From contig NZ_CP095071.1 in the NCBI RefSeq assembly GCF_022919575.1, forward strand, positions 2,170,001 to 2,234,000: a DNA stretch of 64,000 nt, given 5' to 3'. Below the pieces are notes generated by a model. The model saw nothing but the letters and a program-made list of their open reading frames with translations. It did no database searches and had not been told where the DNA came from. Positions 17,542 through 26,984 of this stretch are shown piece by piece. The stretch is from Gracilibacillus salinarum. GTDB taxonomy: Bacteria; Bacillota; Bacilli; Bacillales; Amphibacillaceae. Made by a program: the position numbers and the translations under genes. Numbering within the stretch: the stretch's first letter is position 1; every line of letters begins with the position of its first letter.

Positions 17542-18360
17542 TTATTCAAGGATTGTGACGTCTACTGTTCGTACGCCCCAATCAGTTGCTTCATCTTTGT
17601 TTGGAACGTGGATATCAATCTTGTTACCTTTGATTGCTCCGCCTGTATCTGCTGCAATAGCTTCACCATAGCCTTCAACATAGACTCTTGAGCCTAGTGG
17701 AATAACATTTGGATCTACAGCAATGACTTTCATATTTGGATTTTCATTTAAGTCAATTCCTGTTGCTGTTACACCAGAGCAACCTTCACATTGTGCAGTG
17801 TATGCTGTTGCACTTACACTGATTGTTTCACCAGATTTTTCTGATGATGCTTCTTTCTCAGAGTTTGTTTGTTCTACTGCTGGTTCAGAAGCTTCCGGTG
17901 TTTCTTCCTGAGTGCTTTCTTGTTTTGTACTTTCTTGCTGCTTGTCCTCTTTAGCTGTTTGCTTTGTTTGAGCTTTCTGATCTGTATCTTCTTCTGTTGC
18001 TTTCTTAGAATCTTTAATCATTAGTTTTTCACCAATGATGATTAAATCTGTTTCAAGATTATTCCACTCTTTAAGATCACTCACTGTTACATCATGTTCT
18101 ACTGCTATTTCACTAAGTGAGTCACCTTTTTCTACAATGTAAGTTAATTCTTTATCTATCTCTAATTTCTGTTCTGGAAAAATTAAGTCTGACTCCAGGT
18201 TGTTCGTTTCCATTAATTCCGCAACTGATGTTTTATGTTCCTCCGCAATGGACCAAAGATTGTCTCCCTTTTCTACTTGATATTCTGCTGCCGATACTGG
18301 TAGCACAAATAGGAAACTAGTCGCTGCAAATCCTAATGACACAAAAAACTTTTTCATCAA
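17542..18360 (-). CDS. secreted LysM-3D cell-wall protein (YocH-like)
   Basis: The 272-residue protein has a signal peptide ending near VSAAEY and two LysM peptidoglycan-binding repeats (about residues 27-70 and 73-115, each with KGDNLWSIAEEH or KGDSLSEIAVEH). A Gln/Glu/Thr-rich linker follows, then a C-terminal 3D domain (about 185-272). That domain has the family pattern of conserved Asp residues: AVDPNVIPLGSRVYVEGYG, AADTGGAIKG and IDIHVP. YocH-type proteins are muralytic enzymes of the WalRK regulon. Upstream minus-strand TGTAAC, TGTTAC and TGTAAC half-sites within 18380-18465 could be WalR-related, but none has the exact consensus spacing. Confidence 0.92.
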   Translation of the reverse strand: MMKKFFVSLGFAATSFLFVLPVSAAEYQVEKGDNLWSIAEEHKTSVAELMETNNLESDLIFPEQKLEIDKELTYIVEKGDSLSEIAVEHDVTVSDLKEWNNLETDLIIIGEKLMIKDSKKATEEDTDQKAQTKQTAKEDKQQESTKQESTQEETPEASEPAVEQTNSEKEASSEKSGETISVSATAYTAQCEGCSGVTATGIDLNENPNMKVIAVDPNVIPLGSRVYVEGYGEAIAADTGGAIKGNKIDIHVPNKDEATDWGVRTVDVTILE

Positions 18361-18437
18361 AGTTGCCTCCTTTCATGTTGACAAGCACCACTATAACACA
18401 AGAAAATACCCGTTGTGGTTACAGCGATTTTAAGAGT

Positions 18438-18463
18438 CTGTAACAAAAATTACGACGTTACAG
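18438..18463. promoter_or_regulatory. inverted repeat upstream of the LysM/3D gene
   Basis: CTGTAAC and GTTACAG flank a 12-nt spacer. It contains TGTWAC half-sites similar to WalR boxes. Function is uncertain. Confidence 0.35.
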
Positions 18464-18560
18464 TAGCTTGTCACATTTGTCATTATGGGGCAACAATGAT
18501 AGATTTTATACATCATTTCGTAATATTTCTCTATTTAATTACCAATATTTGATTCTACTA

Positions 18561-20108
18561 TTATCTCAGAATTTCAAAATGTCTAGTCAAATCTGGATGG
18601 ATTACGCCCTGTTTTAACAGATCATCTGTAATCAATTCCGTCATGTCAACAGGAATATCTTTTATCACTTCTTTTTGTTTGAACATATGATAGTCTCCAC
18701 CGCCACTGGCACGGTAATTATTCATCACCACTTGATAATATTGTTCAGGCTCGATCGGCTCACCTTGGAAGCTAAGCTTGATAACTCTATCACCGATTGG
18801 ATTAGAGACTTTGATTTGATAGTCAATTCCTTGCCACATATCATAATTGTATGGTTGAGGTTTCGGATGGATAAAATCAGGATTGATATTAATTTGTCCA
18901 TTATCTACCGTAAAAAAAGTAGCCGATTTCTCTAAAGCTGCTTTAATGTCATTACCGGTAACACGCAGAACTTTCAATGTGTTCGGATAAATATAGTTGG
19001 CGACAATATCCCGCATCGTGATCTGCTTTGGAAATCCTGGAGATTGATCATGGAATAACGCCGTACAGGAAATAGGCGCATCAGACACTTTCATTTGCAG
19101 TGCATTGATATAGTTAATAAAAGGGTGTCCCTGCATTCTAACGGACAAGGGATCTTGAATTTCCATAGCACCAGCTGTCGTTGCAATGGTCTGATCCAGA
19201 AATGCTTGCACTTCTTTTTCTTCCTCCGCTATTCCGTCTGTTATCTGTGTATCAACAGTTGTTTGTTCTCCTACATAATGAATCGCTGTACTTATTGAAG
19301 CAACTTCCGCCTCATTATAGCTCACAACAATCTCACCAAGAGCCTGTCCATTACTGCCAGGCTGAATAACTGTTACTCCTTTGATCACCTCGGCTATGTA
19401 ACGATGTTGATGTCCTGTAATCAATATATCGATCCCATCGACCGTTTCACAAATTTGATAGCCTTGATTTTCCCCTGTGGACGCTTCCGTCGGCTCACCT
19501 GAGGAAGGATCACGTTCGAAGCCGCCATGGTAACAAACGACCATGACATCAGGTGCTTCTGTTACTTTAATAAAGTCAACCCATTTTTTAATAGATTGAC
19601 ATGCATCTTCGAAAGACAAACCTTCTATTGTTTTCGGATCCTCCCAATTAGGTATATAGTGTGTGGTAGTACCAAGAATAGCTACGCGCACATGATCAAT
19701 CTCTTTGATAATGTAAGGTTGGCCAAATACCGGTTCACCTGTATCATGATGGACGATATTAGCTGAGAGCCACGGAAAATCAGAAGCATCTATCGTATTA
19801 TTTAAATAGGACATACCATAATTAAATTCATGATTACCAATAATGGCTGCATCATACCCTAATAGATTGGCAGATTTAATCATCGGGCTTGGCTTACGGG
19901 ACACTTTTTTTGCGAAGTAATAGGTGAAAGGACTTCCTTGAATAAAATCACCATTGTCAATTAATATCATACGATGCTTCTTTCGTATCTCACTAATAAT
20001 GGAGGCTGCCTTAGCCAATCCCATCGCTTCCTCCTCTTGGTTGCGATAATTATTTGGCATAATATAGCCATGCACATCACTTGTTATACATATCGAAAAA
20101 CGCTTCAT
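18561..20108 (-). CDS. metallophosphoesterase/5'-nucleotidase, YunD-like
   Basis: The 515-residue protein has an N-terminal calcineurin-like phosphoesterase domain with metal motifs ITSDVHG, IDNGDFIQGSP, IIGNHEFNYG, VVCYHGGFE and ITGHQHR. A 5'-nucleotidase C-terminal substrate domain follows (GNDIKAALEKS...NNYRASGGGDYHMF). The chosen start at 20108 follows GGAGGACTGGTG; the longer frame to 20216 adds a hydrophobic stretch but lacks a ribosome site. Without a signal peptide the enzyme should be cytoplasmic and hydrolyse nucleotides or cyclic nucleotides. It is divergent from sppA. Confidence 0.88.
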   Translation of the reverse strand: MKRFSICITSDVHGYIMPNNYRNQEEEAMGLAKAASIISEIRKKHRMILIDNGDFIQGSPFTYYFAKKVSRKPSPMIKSANLLGYDAAIIGNHEFNYGMSYLNNTIDASDFPWLSANIVHHDTGEPVFGQPYIIKEIDHVRVAILGTTTHYIPNWEDPKTIEGLSFEDACQSIKKWVDFIKVTEAPDVMVVCYHGGFERDPSSGEPTEASTGENQGYQICETVDGIDILITGHQHRYIAEVIKGVTVIQPGSNGQALGEIVVSYNEAEVASISTAIHYVGEQTTVDTQITDGIAEEEKEVQAFLDQTIATTAGAMEIQDPLSVRMQGHPFINYINALQMKVSDAPISCTALFHDQSPGFPKQITMRDIVANYIYPNTLKVLRVTGNDIKAALEKSATFFTVDNGQININPDFIHPKPQPYNYDMWQGIDYQIKVSNPIGDRVIKLSFQGEPIEPEQYYQVVMNNYRASGGGDYHMFKQKEVIKDIPVDMTELITDDLLKQGVIHPDLTRHFEILR

Positions 20109-20296
20109 CACCAGTCCTCCTAACAAATTAACTATCATTATTATAACGAGAAAATAGTAGAACAGGAAAAACTTTACATGATCTTTACTTAGATTTAACA
20201 CGCCCTTTTCATTCATTTGATATATTAAAGATGTTCCAAATTGAGCAATGCTGCAAAGATTGCTTTCTCACAAAATGATAGCCCCTTTTTCTTTTG

Positions 20297-20327
20297 GCCG
20301 GTGATGTCCTATCATCGGCTCTTTTTC
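20297..20327 (+). terminator. orphan terminator-like hairpin
   Basis: GCCGGTGAT pairs with ATCATCGGC (with a mismatch), followed by CTCTTTTTC. No forward gene precedes it, so a short untranslated RNA or a lost gene is possible. Confidence 0.5.
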
Positions 20328-20412
20328 TATTATAATCAGAGTGCCTAATATAATCGCATAGATTGTTATGATTTATAACGAATCAAGTGTCATTTTCTCA
20401 GGATAAAAAAGT

Positions 20413-20438
20413 TGAAACATATAGCTTATTAGAACGTA
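20413..20438 (+). promoter_or_regulatory. SigW-type ECF promoter of sppA-yteJ
   Basis: TGAAAC (20413-20418), exactly 16 nt, then CGTA (20435-20438) matches the SigW consensus. The sppA-yteJ operon of B. subtilis is a known SigW target. Confidence 0.8.
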
Positions 20439-20511
20439 TAGATGAGAGAGCAGAATGAAGGGCTCTTTTTATTTTTCCCTTTTACATAATAAAAAGAAGG
20501 AGATGAAACGT

Positions 20512-21510
20512 ATGAACAAGAAACGCTGGATTGCACTTTTAGTGGCAGCTGGGTTATTTTTTGCTTCGATTGGCTTTCAATTTTTGTCCAGTATGCTTAC
20601 GGCAGACTTTGAGAACATGTTCAGCATACCAGAAGAGGATGGGATGGCTGAGAAAGTAGTGGAACAAGGTTCTAATATGAATAAAATAGCTGTCCTACAT
20701 GTAAATGGAGTGATTCAGGATACAACACCTAGTACATTAATCAATACGACTTCTTATAACCATAGTCGTTTCTTAAAAAAGCTTGAAAAAGCAGGAGAAG
20801 ATGAGAGCGTTAAAGGCATCGTATTACAAGTGAACACCCCTGGAGGTGGTGTCGTAGAAAGTGCAGAAATCCATGACAAAATTGTAGAAATTAAAGAGGA
20901 ATACGAAAAGCCCGTCTATGTGTCGATGGGGAACACAGCAGCTTCCGGCGGATATTATATCTCCGCTCCATCGGATAAAATTGTTGCCCATAAAGCGACA
21001 TTAACAGGATCAATCGGCGTAATCATGGAAAGTATTAATTTATCAGAATTAGCGGATCAGCTGGGAATTGATTTTAATACGATTAAAAGCGGTAAACATA
21101 AGGATATATTATCATCTTATCGTGATATGACAGATGAAGAACGCGAGATCCTGCAAACGATGATTGATGATATGTATGACGATTTCGTTCAAGTGATCGT
21201 CGATGGCAGAGGTTTAACTGAAGATCGAGTTCGTGAACTTGGTGATGGCAGAGTATATACCGGATCACAGGCGCAGGAAGCAGGTCTGGTTGATGAGATT
21301 GGAACGTTAGATGATACGATCGCAATGATGGAAGAAGATTACGAGTTAGGTAATGCACAGGTCATTGAATATAATCAGGGTATGCCTTTTAACCAATTGC
21401 TTGGCGGTACAGTTCAAAGCATGCTTGGTTCAGAGTCACAGTTATCAGGTATTACCGAGTTGCTACGTCAAGAAAATGCACCACGAGCTATGTACCTATA
21501 TTCGAGATAA
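20512..21510 (+). CDS. sppA: signal peptide peptidase SppA, short form
   Basis: This membrane-anchored serine protease of 332 residues degrades leftover signal peptides and, in Bacillus, confers resistance to some lantibiotics. It has one N-terminal membrane anchor. The S49 domain has the nucleophile Ser in NTAASGGYYISAPSD and the general-base Lys in IKSGKHKDILS. The ATG at 20512 lies 9 nt after AAGGAG; upstream in-frame starts overlap that site. It is followed 12 nt later by the RDD gene, as in B. subtilis sppA-yteJ. Confidence 0.95.
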   Translation: MNKKRWIALLVAAGLFFASIGFQFLSSMLTADFENMFSIPEEDGMAEKVVEQGSNMNKIAVLHVNGVIQDTTPSTLINTTSYNHSRFLKKLEKAGEDESVKGIVLQVNTPGGGVVESAEIHDKIVEIKEEYEKPVYVSMGNTAASGGYYISAPSDKIVAHKATLTGSIGVIMESINLSELADQLGIDFNTIKSGKHKDILSSYRDMTDEEREILQTMIDDMYDDFVQVIVDGRGLTEDRVRELGDGRVYTGSQAQEAGLVDEIGTLDDTIAMMEEDYELGNAQVIEYNQGMPFNQLLGGTVQSMLGSESQLSGITELLRQENAPRAMYLYSR

Positions 21511-21522
21511 GGAGGTGTCGCT

Positions 21523-21987
21523 ATGACTGAAAATCAAATAGAATATGCATCTGAAACAACCATTCATCATAGATATGCAGGTTTTTGGATGCGTTTATGG
21601 GCTTATCTGGTTGATTTAATTATTGTCTTCAGCATTAACGGCATCTTGCTTATTCCGTTTAAGTTTGTGGACAATGGTTTTGATCTGGAAATAGGTTTCT
21701 GGACGATTACAAGTATCATCAGCTCGATCGTTTTTTATCTGTACTTCCTATTGACGACAAAGTTTTTCAATCAAACGTTAGGCAAGGTGATATTTGGTTT
21801 GAGAGTGATTCGGGAAGACCATGGGCCACTGAGCTGGAGCGATCTGATCTTTCGTGAAGTAATTGGAAGATTTCTTCATCGTGTGTTTCCGATAACGATT
21901 TTGCTTTATGCCTTTGTCGCCTTTACCAATCAGAAACAAGGTATTCATGATATGATTGGCAACACGAGAGTTGTACTGGACAGATAG
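21523..21987 (+). CDS. yteJ: RDD family membrane protein (YteJ-like)
   Basis: The 154-residue protein begins its core with RYAGFWMRLWAYLVDLIIV, where the conserved Arg and two Asp residues that name the RDD family are visible. It has about three to four membrane segments and ends in NQKQGIHDMIGNTRVV, the usual final motif. GGAGGTG lies upstream of the ATG. In B. subtilis the sppA partner YteJ modulates SppA activity; this arrangement suggests the same. Confidence 0.9.
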   Translation: MTENQIEYASETTIHHRYAGFWMRLWAYLVDLIIVFSINGILLIPFKFVDNGFDLEIGFWTITSIISSIVFYLYFLLTTKFFNQTLGKVIFGLRVIREDHGPLSWSDLIFREVIGRFLHRVFPITILLYAFVAFTNQKQGIHDMIGNTRVVLDR

Positions 21988-22014
21988 AAAAGTTAGATAT
22001 TTATATAAAGTATG

Positions 22015-22067
22015 CCGAATATAACACGAGAAGCATTCAGTAAAATCCGTGTTATATTCGGATTTTT
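22015..22067 (+). terminator. terminator of sppA-yteJ
   Basis: CCGAATATAACACG pairs with CGTGTTATATTCGG, a 14-bp stem, followed by ATTTTTT. Confidence 0.92.
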
Positions 22068-22235
22068 TATGCAACGGATTAGGTATATAAGATCTGAAAA
22101 GCCCAACGCGCCCGGTCCTAATTGACTTCATTAATGAACGACTTCCTATAATGTGGATTATGTCAACTAACAGCTTAGTGGTTATTTTGAAATATTATGT
22201 GTGGTATGATGCCGCTCCGGCCAACCACTCCGCGT

Positions 22236-23926
22236 TGATAACCTCCCTTTAGGGTAGACAGCTTAAATAAAAAAAATAAACTGTTAAAGGGAGGAAACAA
22301 ATTGTGGGACGTCCATATTATTCAACAGAATTCAAATGGAAAGTGGTTCAAGAATATAAAAATGAAGGCCGTGTGTTGGAGAAGATGACGAAAAAATACG
22401 GTGTGCATCATTCTACCGTTAAGAAATGGGCCAAAATCGTAGAAAAAGAAGGAAAACAAGGTTTAAATAAACAAGGCGAGATTCAATATTATTCGAAGGA
22501 ACGGAAACGTAAAGCCATCCGAGATTATTTATCTGGGAACTATTCAGTTCGAGAAGTGACAGAAATGCATGATATATCAGATGCATCGGTTTTAAGGAAT
22601 TGGTTGAAAAAGTATAATCGGTATAGGGAGAGACAAGCACGTGCTGAAGAAAGGGGATTCTCTATGACGGTTAAAAGACGACCAACAGCGATGACAGAAC
22701 GCATTGAAATCGTGAAATTTGCGTTATATCATGATAAGGATTACCAATACACCGCTGACATGTATGGTGTTTCTTATCAACAGGTATATCAATGGATACG
22801 GAAATTTGAAGCTAAAGGCTGGGATGGACTTCAGGATCGACGTGGAAAACCAAAATCATGGGCTGATTTAACGAAAGAGGAGAAACTAAAGCGTGAAAAT
22901 CGAGAAAAAGATAAGGAAAATGAAAGATTGCGTGCAGAGGTGGCTTTCTTAAAAAAGTGGGACGAGCTAGGAGAGGAGGTGGTCACGACGATAACTAGAG
23001 TACGTCATGAGCATCTCTATCAGGTGATTCAACAACTACAAAAAGAAACGGCCTTTTCGATTTGTCTATTGTGTGAGGTGGCAGGGGTTAATCGTGGTGC
23101 CTATCACAGGTGGCTAATCCGAGAAGATACAGAGGAAGATCAGTTTAATCGAGAATTGTTACAAGAGATACGTAAGTTGTACGATGAATGGGATCAAGCA
23201 ATTGGTTATCTGCGAATGACTAGCGAGTTAAAAAGAAAATTTGAGCATCCGATCAATCACAAGCGTATCTATCGATTAATGGATATTGAAGGGATAAAAG
23301 CAGTTATACGACGAAAAACCAGATCCTATATACCATCAAGACCTGAGCACACAGCAGCGAATATCTTAAATCGCGAGTTTCACGCAGATAAGCCGAATGA
23401 GAAATGGTTAACAGATGTGACAGAATTTAAGTACGGAAAAGGGAACAAAGCTTATTTAAGCGCCATATTAGATTTAAACGAAAACCGAATTGTGGCATTT
23501 AAGATAAGAAGAGCGAATAACAATGAATTGGTATTTGATACGTTGATTGAGGCTTTAAACGAGTTATCAGACGGCGAGCACCCTCTCATTCACACGGATC
23601 GAGGCGTACAATATACCTCGTATGGATTTAAACGAATCGTGGAGAATGCAGGACTACAACATAGTATGTCGCGTCCAGGGAAATGTATTGATAATGGACC
23701 GATGGAGGGCTTTTGGAGTTCATTAAAATGCGAAAAATATTATCTACATCAACAAGAATATCAAACCTTTTCTCAATTAGTACAAGCCATTATGGAGTAT
23801 ATTCACTTTTACAATTATGAACGTTTACAACTAACATTAAATGGTTATACCCCGATGGAATGTTTTGAAAATACAGTAGCTTAGTCTTTTATTATTTTAG
23901 TTGTTTACTTGACAGGGGGAGGTCCA
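22236..23926 (+). mobile_element. IS3-family insertion sequence
   Basis: The element of about 1.69 kb has imperfect terminal inverted repeats beginning TGATAACCTCCC and TGGACCTCCCC, with 5'-TG...CA-3' ends. The 3-bp sequence CGT is duplicated at 22233-22235 and 23927-23929. Joining the flanks restores the CCGCGTCCTGCGG of family A. Confidence 0.9.
22304..23884 (+). CDS. IS3-family transposase, single uninterrupted OrfA-OrfB frame
   Basis: The 526-residue protein has helix-turn-helix regions near residues 15-45, 70-105 and 145-175, a charged coiled stretch (about 190-215), an HTH_21-like region and an rve integrase core. The DDE residues are seen in WLTDVTEF, LIHTDRGVQY and NGPMEGFWSSLKCE. 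IS3 elements normally make OrfA and OrfB joined by a -1 frameshift; here both are in one frame. An AAAAAAG slip site (22951-22957) and an SD-like GGAGAGGAGG remain at the junction. Start is GTG at 22304, 9 nt after GGGAGG. The frame appears intact. Confidence 0.9.
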   Translation: MGRPYYSTEFKWKVVQEYKNEGRVLEKMTKKYGVHHSTVKKWAKIVEKEGKQGLNKQGEIQYYSKERKRKAIRDYLSGNYSVREVTEMHDISDASVLRNWLKKYNRYRERQARAEERGFSMTVKRRPTAMTERIEIVKFALYHDKDYQYTADMYGVSYQQVYQWIRKFEAKGWDGLQDRRGKPKSWADLTKEEKLKRENREKDKENERLRAEVAFLKKWDELGEEVVTTITRVRHEHLYQVIQQLQKETAFSICLLCEVAGVNRGAYHRWLIREDTEEDQFNRELLQEIRKLYDEWDQAIGYLRMTSELKRKFEHPINHKRIYRLMDIEGIKAVIRRKTRSYIPSRPEHTAANILNREFHADKPNEKWLTDVTEFKYGKGNKAYLSAILDLNENRIVAFKIRRANNNELVFDTLIEALNELSDGEHPLIHTDRGVQYTSYGFKRIVENAGLQHSMSRPGKCIDNGPMEGFWSSLKCEKYYLHQQEYQTFSQLVQAIMEYIHFYNYERLQLTLNGYTPMECFENTVA

Positions 23927-24460
23927 CGTCCTGCGGGGCACGGCTGAAGCTAACTTTGTGAAGAAGACCGCTTCTCAAAGTGGATCTTCAGCGCCTGCAC
24001 AATCCCGCGGGAGTCTCCGTGGTTGGCCTCCGCTAAGATGTGGACTCTACAACTTTTGTAAGAGATAGAATAGTGATCGTATGCATATATAATTGCTATT
24101 GAAAAATGTCTAGAACCACTGCTTTTTGCTGTTTCATCCGTTGTAGCACTTCCCTAAAGCGTAGGAAATAGGCGGAGACTCCCGTATAATCAGCGCGAGC
24201 TGAAGATCCATTTATCTGTGCCTGTGTCTGCCAGTGTTACTTCGAGGTGAGCTTCCTCGGCACAAGGCAGCAAAGCAAAGATGCTGTTCAAGTAGTATCC
24301 TAGCTGAAGCCGTGCTTACAGGACGCGGAGCCTATTTCCGGAGCTTTGCAACGTATGTATATGGTAACTTAAAAGTGAGCCACTATAGCAATTGAAAACT
24401 GAGCCACTTTGATAGAAAATAACCCTAATGACATATTAGGGGGAAGCATCAGGAGTGATT

Positions 24461-26008
24461 ATGTTGAGCGAGAAACAGACCATCATACAATTATATTTGG
24501 AGGGAATGAGTGAGAGAAAGATTGCTAAGGAAACAAAGAAGGCAAGGAATACTGTCAGTAAGTATATAAAAGAATTTGAGAAAAGTAGGAAGAATGATGT
24601 TCGTAATCTACCGATTACAGAAGATATTGTAAAGCCCCCTGCTTATAAAAAGAGAACGGGTAAAAAGAGAGTATTAACAGAGGAAATTAAAAATATTCTT
24701 AGAGGCTACATAAAGGATAATGAGTGGAAAAGAAATCACTATATGAATAAACAGCAAATGAAAATAATAGATATGCACGAGAGCCTAATAGATGCTGGGT
24801 ATCCCATTAGTTATACAACTGTTAGGAACTTTGTTAATGAGGAAGCAGCAAAAACAAAGGAAGTTTTCATCAGACGGTATTGTGAACCAGGATATGAAGT
24901 TGAATTTGACTGGGGGGAAGTAAAGCTAGAGATAGATGGGAAGATTAGAAGTTTTTCACTTGCAGTGTTTACGTTAGCACATAGTAATTATCGATTTGCG
25001 AGGCTATATCAATCTGAGTCACAAGTTTGCGTGTTAGATGTTCATACGAAATTTATCGATCATGTTGGTTTTATACCTTCGGTATTTACCTATGACAATA
25101 TGCGAACCGTTGTGAAATCATTTATTGGAACAGAGAGGGCCATTACGGATAGCATGATTCATCTATCTAACTATTATCAATTTAAAATTCGTCTCTGTGA
25201 ACCAAGAAAAGGTAACCAGAAGGGACACGTGGAGCGAAGTGTAGAGTTTATAAGGCGAAAAGCCTTTTCATCGAAATACTCTTTTACGAGTTTAAGAGAG
25301 GCTGAAGACCATCTTTCTAGATCATTACAAAGAATAAATGGGCGACATCATCATGAACATAAAGAAAAGCACGTGATTTTAATGGAAAAGGAAAAGTCTG
25401 TATCAAAACTCGCAGTGATTACCCCATTTGACGTTGCTGATCTGGTTGAATGTCGAGTGGATAAGTATAGTACAGTAGTTATTAAACAAAATCATTATTC
25501 TGTTCCAGAAGGACATGTAGGAAAATACCTTAAAGCAAAGGTAGGAGCAGAGGAAATCAAATTATTTGTAGAAGGAGAGCTAGTGGCAGAACATCCACGA
25601 AATTGGGGGTTACATCAATGGGAGATGAATATCTACCATTATTTAAAAACATTTCAAAAGAAAAAAGGTGCCATCACTCAAAGTCAAAGCTTTAAGCAGG
25701 CACCAACACAAATAAAAAATATATACAACCATCATTATATCGGAAAAGAAAAAGAATTCATAGAGTTACTCCTCTATATTAAAGAAAATAACAACTTAGA
25801 CAGGGTCTTAAAGGCGGTGGAAGAATTAAATTCTATACGAACAGGATATGTAAATACGGAAAGAATTTTATTCATTTGTGAACAATCTACTCCTGAAGGA
25901 GTCCAAGTATATAACCCTGATGAAACGATGTATCAATCAGAAAACAATATGAGAGCCTATGCCAATATGTTTAAGCAAATAGATGAAGGAGTAACTAAAT
26001 ATGGATAA
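24461..26008 (+). CDS. istA: IS21-family transposase IstA
   Basis: The 515-residue DDE transposase opens with an HTH (LYLEGMSERKIAKETKKARNTVSKYIKEF). The integrase core contains VEFDWGEVKLEI, FTYDNMRTVVK and the Glu in GNQKGHVERSVEFIRR. A C-terminal beta region follows. The ATG at 24461 has AGGAG 5 nt upstream; a GTG six bases earlier is less likely. It overlaps istB by 8 nt, the usual coupled arrangement. Confidence 0.95.
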   Translation: MLSEKQTIIQLYLEGMSERKIAKETKKARNTVSKYIKEFEKSRKNDVRNLPITEDIVKPPAYKKRTGKKRVLTEEIKNILRGYIKDNEWKRNHYMNKQQMKIIDMHESLIDAGYPISYTTVRNFVNEEAAKTKEVFIRRYCEPGYEVEFDWGEVKLEIDGKIRSFSLAVFTLAHSNYRFARLYQSESQVCVLDVHTKFIDHVGFIPSVFTYDNMRTVVKSFIGTERAITDSMIHLSNYYQFKIRLCEPRKGNQKGHVERSVEFIRRKAFSSKYSFTSLREAEDHLSRSLQRINGRHHHEHKEKHVILMEKEKSVSKLAVITPFDVADLVECRVDKYSTVVIKQNHYSVPEGHVGKYLKAKVGAEEIKLFVEGELVAEHPRNWGLHQWEMNIYHYLKTFQKKKGAITQSQSFKQAPTQIKNIYNHHYIGKEKEFIELLLYIKENNNLDRVLKAVEELNSIRTGYVNTERILFICEQSTPEGVQVYNPDETMYQSENNMRAYANMFKQIDEGVTKYG

Positions 26009-26768
26009 AAAGCAGCAAATTGTAGAGATATGTAAAGAATTACGTTTACCAAGCATTCGGAAAATGGTACAGGAGGAAACAGATTTTCAAAATCCAAAAC
26101 AAGCCTATGAAGTTTTATTGCAAGTTCTTTTACAGGAGAAAAGTGATCGGTTAGTACGCGCAAAGCAAAACAGAATCCGTGCAGCTAATTTCCCGCAGAA
26201 AAAGCTATTAGAAGAATTAATCGTAGAGGCATTGCCAAGTCAAGCAAAACAAAAATTACCGTTTCTAAAAACTTTGGATTTTATTACGGAAGGACAAAAT
26301 GTCATTCTTACAGGATCACCAGGTACAGGTAAGTCACATATTGCCATAGGATTAGGTATGGAAGCATGCTTAGCTGGATATAGAGTGTTTTTTGCGACGG
26401 TACCCTCGTTAATTAACCAGCTTAAGGAACATCGTTCGGAGAGAACACTGCGATCATTTGAATTGAAATTTGAAAAATATGATTTGGTTGTTCTCGATGA
26501 ATTAGGTTATATCTCATTTGACAAAGAAGGTGCAGAATTATTATTTTCTCACCTATCGTTAAGAGCAGGAAGGAAATCAACCATTATTACAAGCAACCTG
26601 TCATTTCTAAAATGGCAGGAGATTTTCCACGATCCAGTACTTACTGCCGCATTAACAGACCGTTTAACACACAAATCACATGTGTTAAACATGAATGGGC
26701 CTTCTTTCAGAATGAAAGAAACGGAGGATTGGCTAAAAACAAGTGCTGAGGAAGTGGCTCAAATTTAA
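26001..26768 (+). CDS. istB: IS21-family helper ATPase IstB
   Basis: This 255-residue AAA+ protein (DnaC-like) assists IstA in target selection. The Walker A motif is GSPGTGKSHIAIGLG, Walker B is DLVVLDELGYISFD, and the sensor region is STIITSNLSF. AAGGAG precedes the ATG, within the 3' end of istA. The frame is complete, so the element may still be able to transpose. Confidence 0.95.
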   Translation: MDKKQQIVEICKELRLPSIRKMVQEETDFQNPKQAYEVLLQVLLQEKSDRLVRAKQNRIRAANFPQKKLLEELIVEALPSQAKQKLPFLKTLDFITEGQNVILTGSPGTGKSHIAIGLGMEACLAGYRVFFATVPSLINQLKEHRSERTLRSFELKFEKYDLVVLDELGYISFDKEGAELLFSHLSLRAGRKSTIITSNLSFLKWQEIFHDPVLTAALTDRLTHKSHVLNMNGPSFRMKETEDWLKTSAEEVAQI

Positions 26769-26984
26769 ATTGCGATTTGGCTCACTTTTCACTTGCGAAA
26801 TACACAACGTAGATAAAATATTTCAAAATGACCGTTTTCCATACAGCCTTAGTTGACATAATCCATATTATAGTTACCTATCTCCTATTCAGCATGATTA
26901 CTTCTACGACTGTACTTATATACTTTCTTTGCTTAAAATAAATAACAAACACCTGGGAAACACCATCATTTGTCTTCTTTCTTT

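Larger units (their letters stand above)
20109..20511. other. divergent intergenic region
   Basis: It holds the SigW-type promoter of sppA and an orphan terminator-like hairpin at 20297-20327. No gene was recognised between 20217 and 20297 that this hairpin would serve. Confidence 0.6.
24356..26804 (+). mobile_element. IS21-family insertion sequence
   Basis: The element is about 2.45 kb, with ends beginning TGTAT on both strands and inner AAAAGTGAGCC repeats. A 7-bp duplication CAACGTA lies at 24349-24355 and 26805-26811. It interrupts the family A sequence GCTTTGCAACG.AGATAAAATA. It carries istA and istB, both intact. Confidence 0.9.
22143..26872 (+). repeat. family A dispersed repeat, copy A3, interrupted by two IS elements
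   Basis: The left terminal repeat is at 22143-22170 and the right one at 26849-26872. Removing the IS3-family insert plus its 3-bp duplication and the IS21-family insert plus its 7-bp duplication leaves about 580 bp, consistent with one intact copy with a long tip on hairpin B. Hairpin A remains at about 22220-22235 plus 23927-24028, and hairpin B at about 24165-24346. Confidence 0.9.

Noticed and set aside
18361..18480. Exact WalR box upstream of the LysM/3D gene
   Set aside because: Several TGTWAC half-sites are present but none has the 5-nt spacing of the consensus pair.
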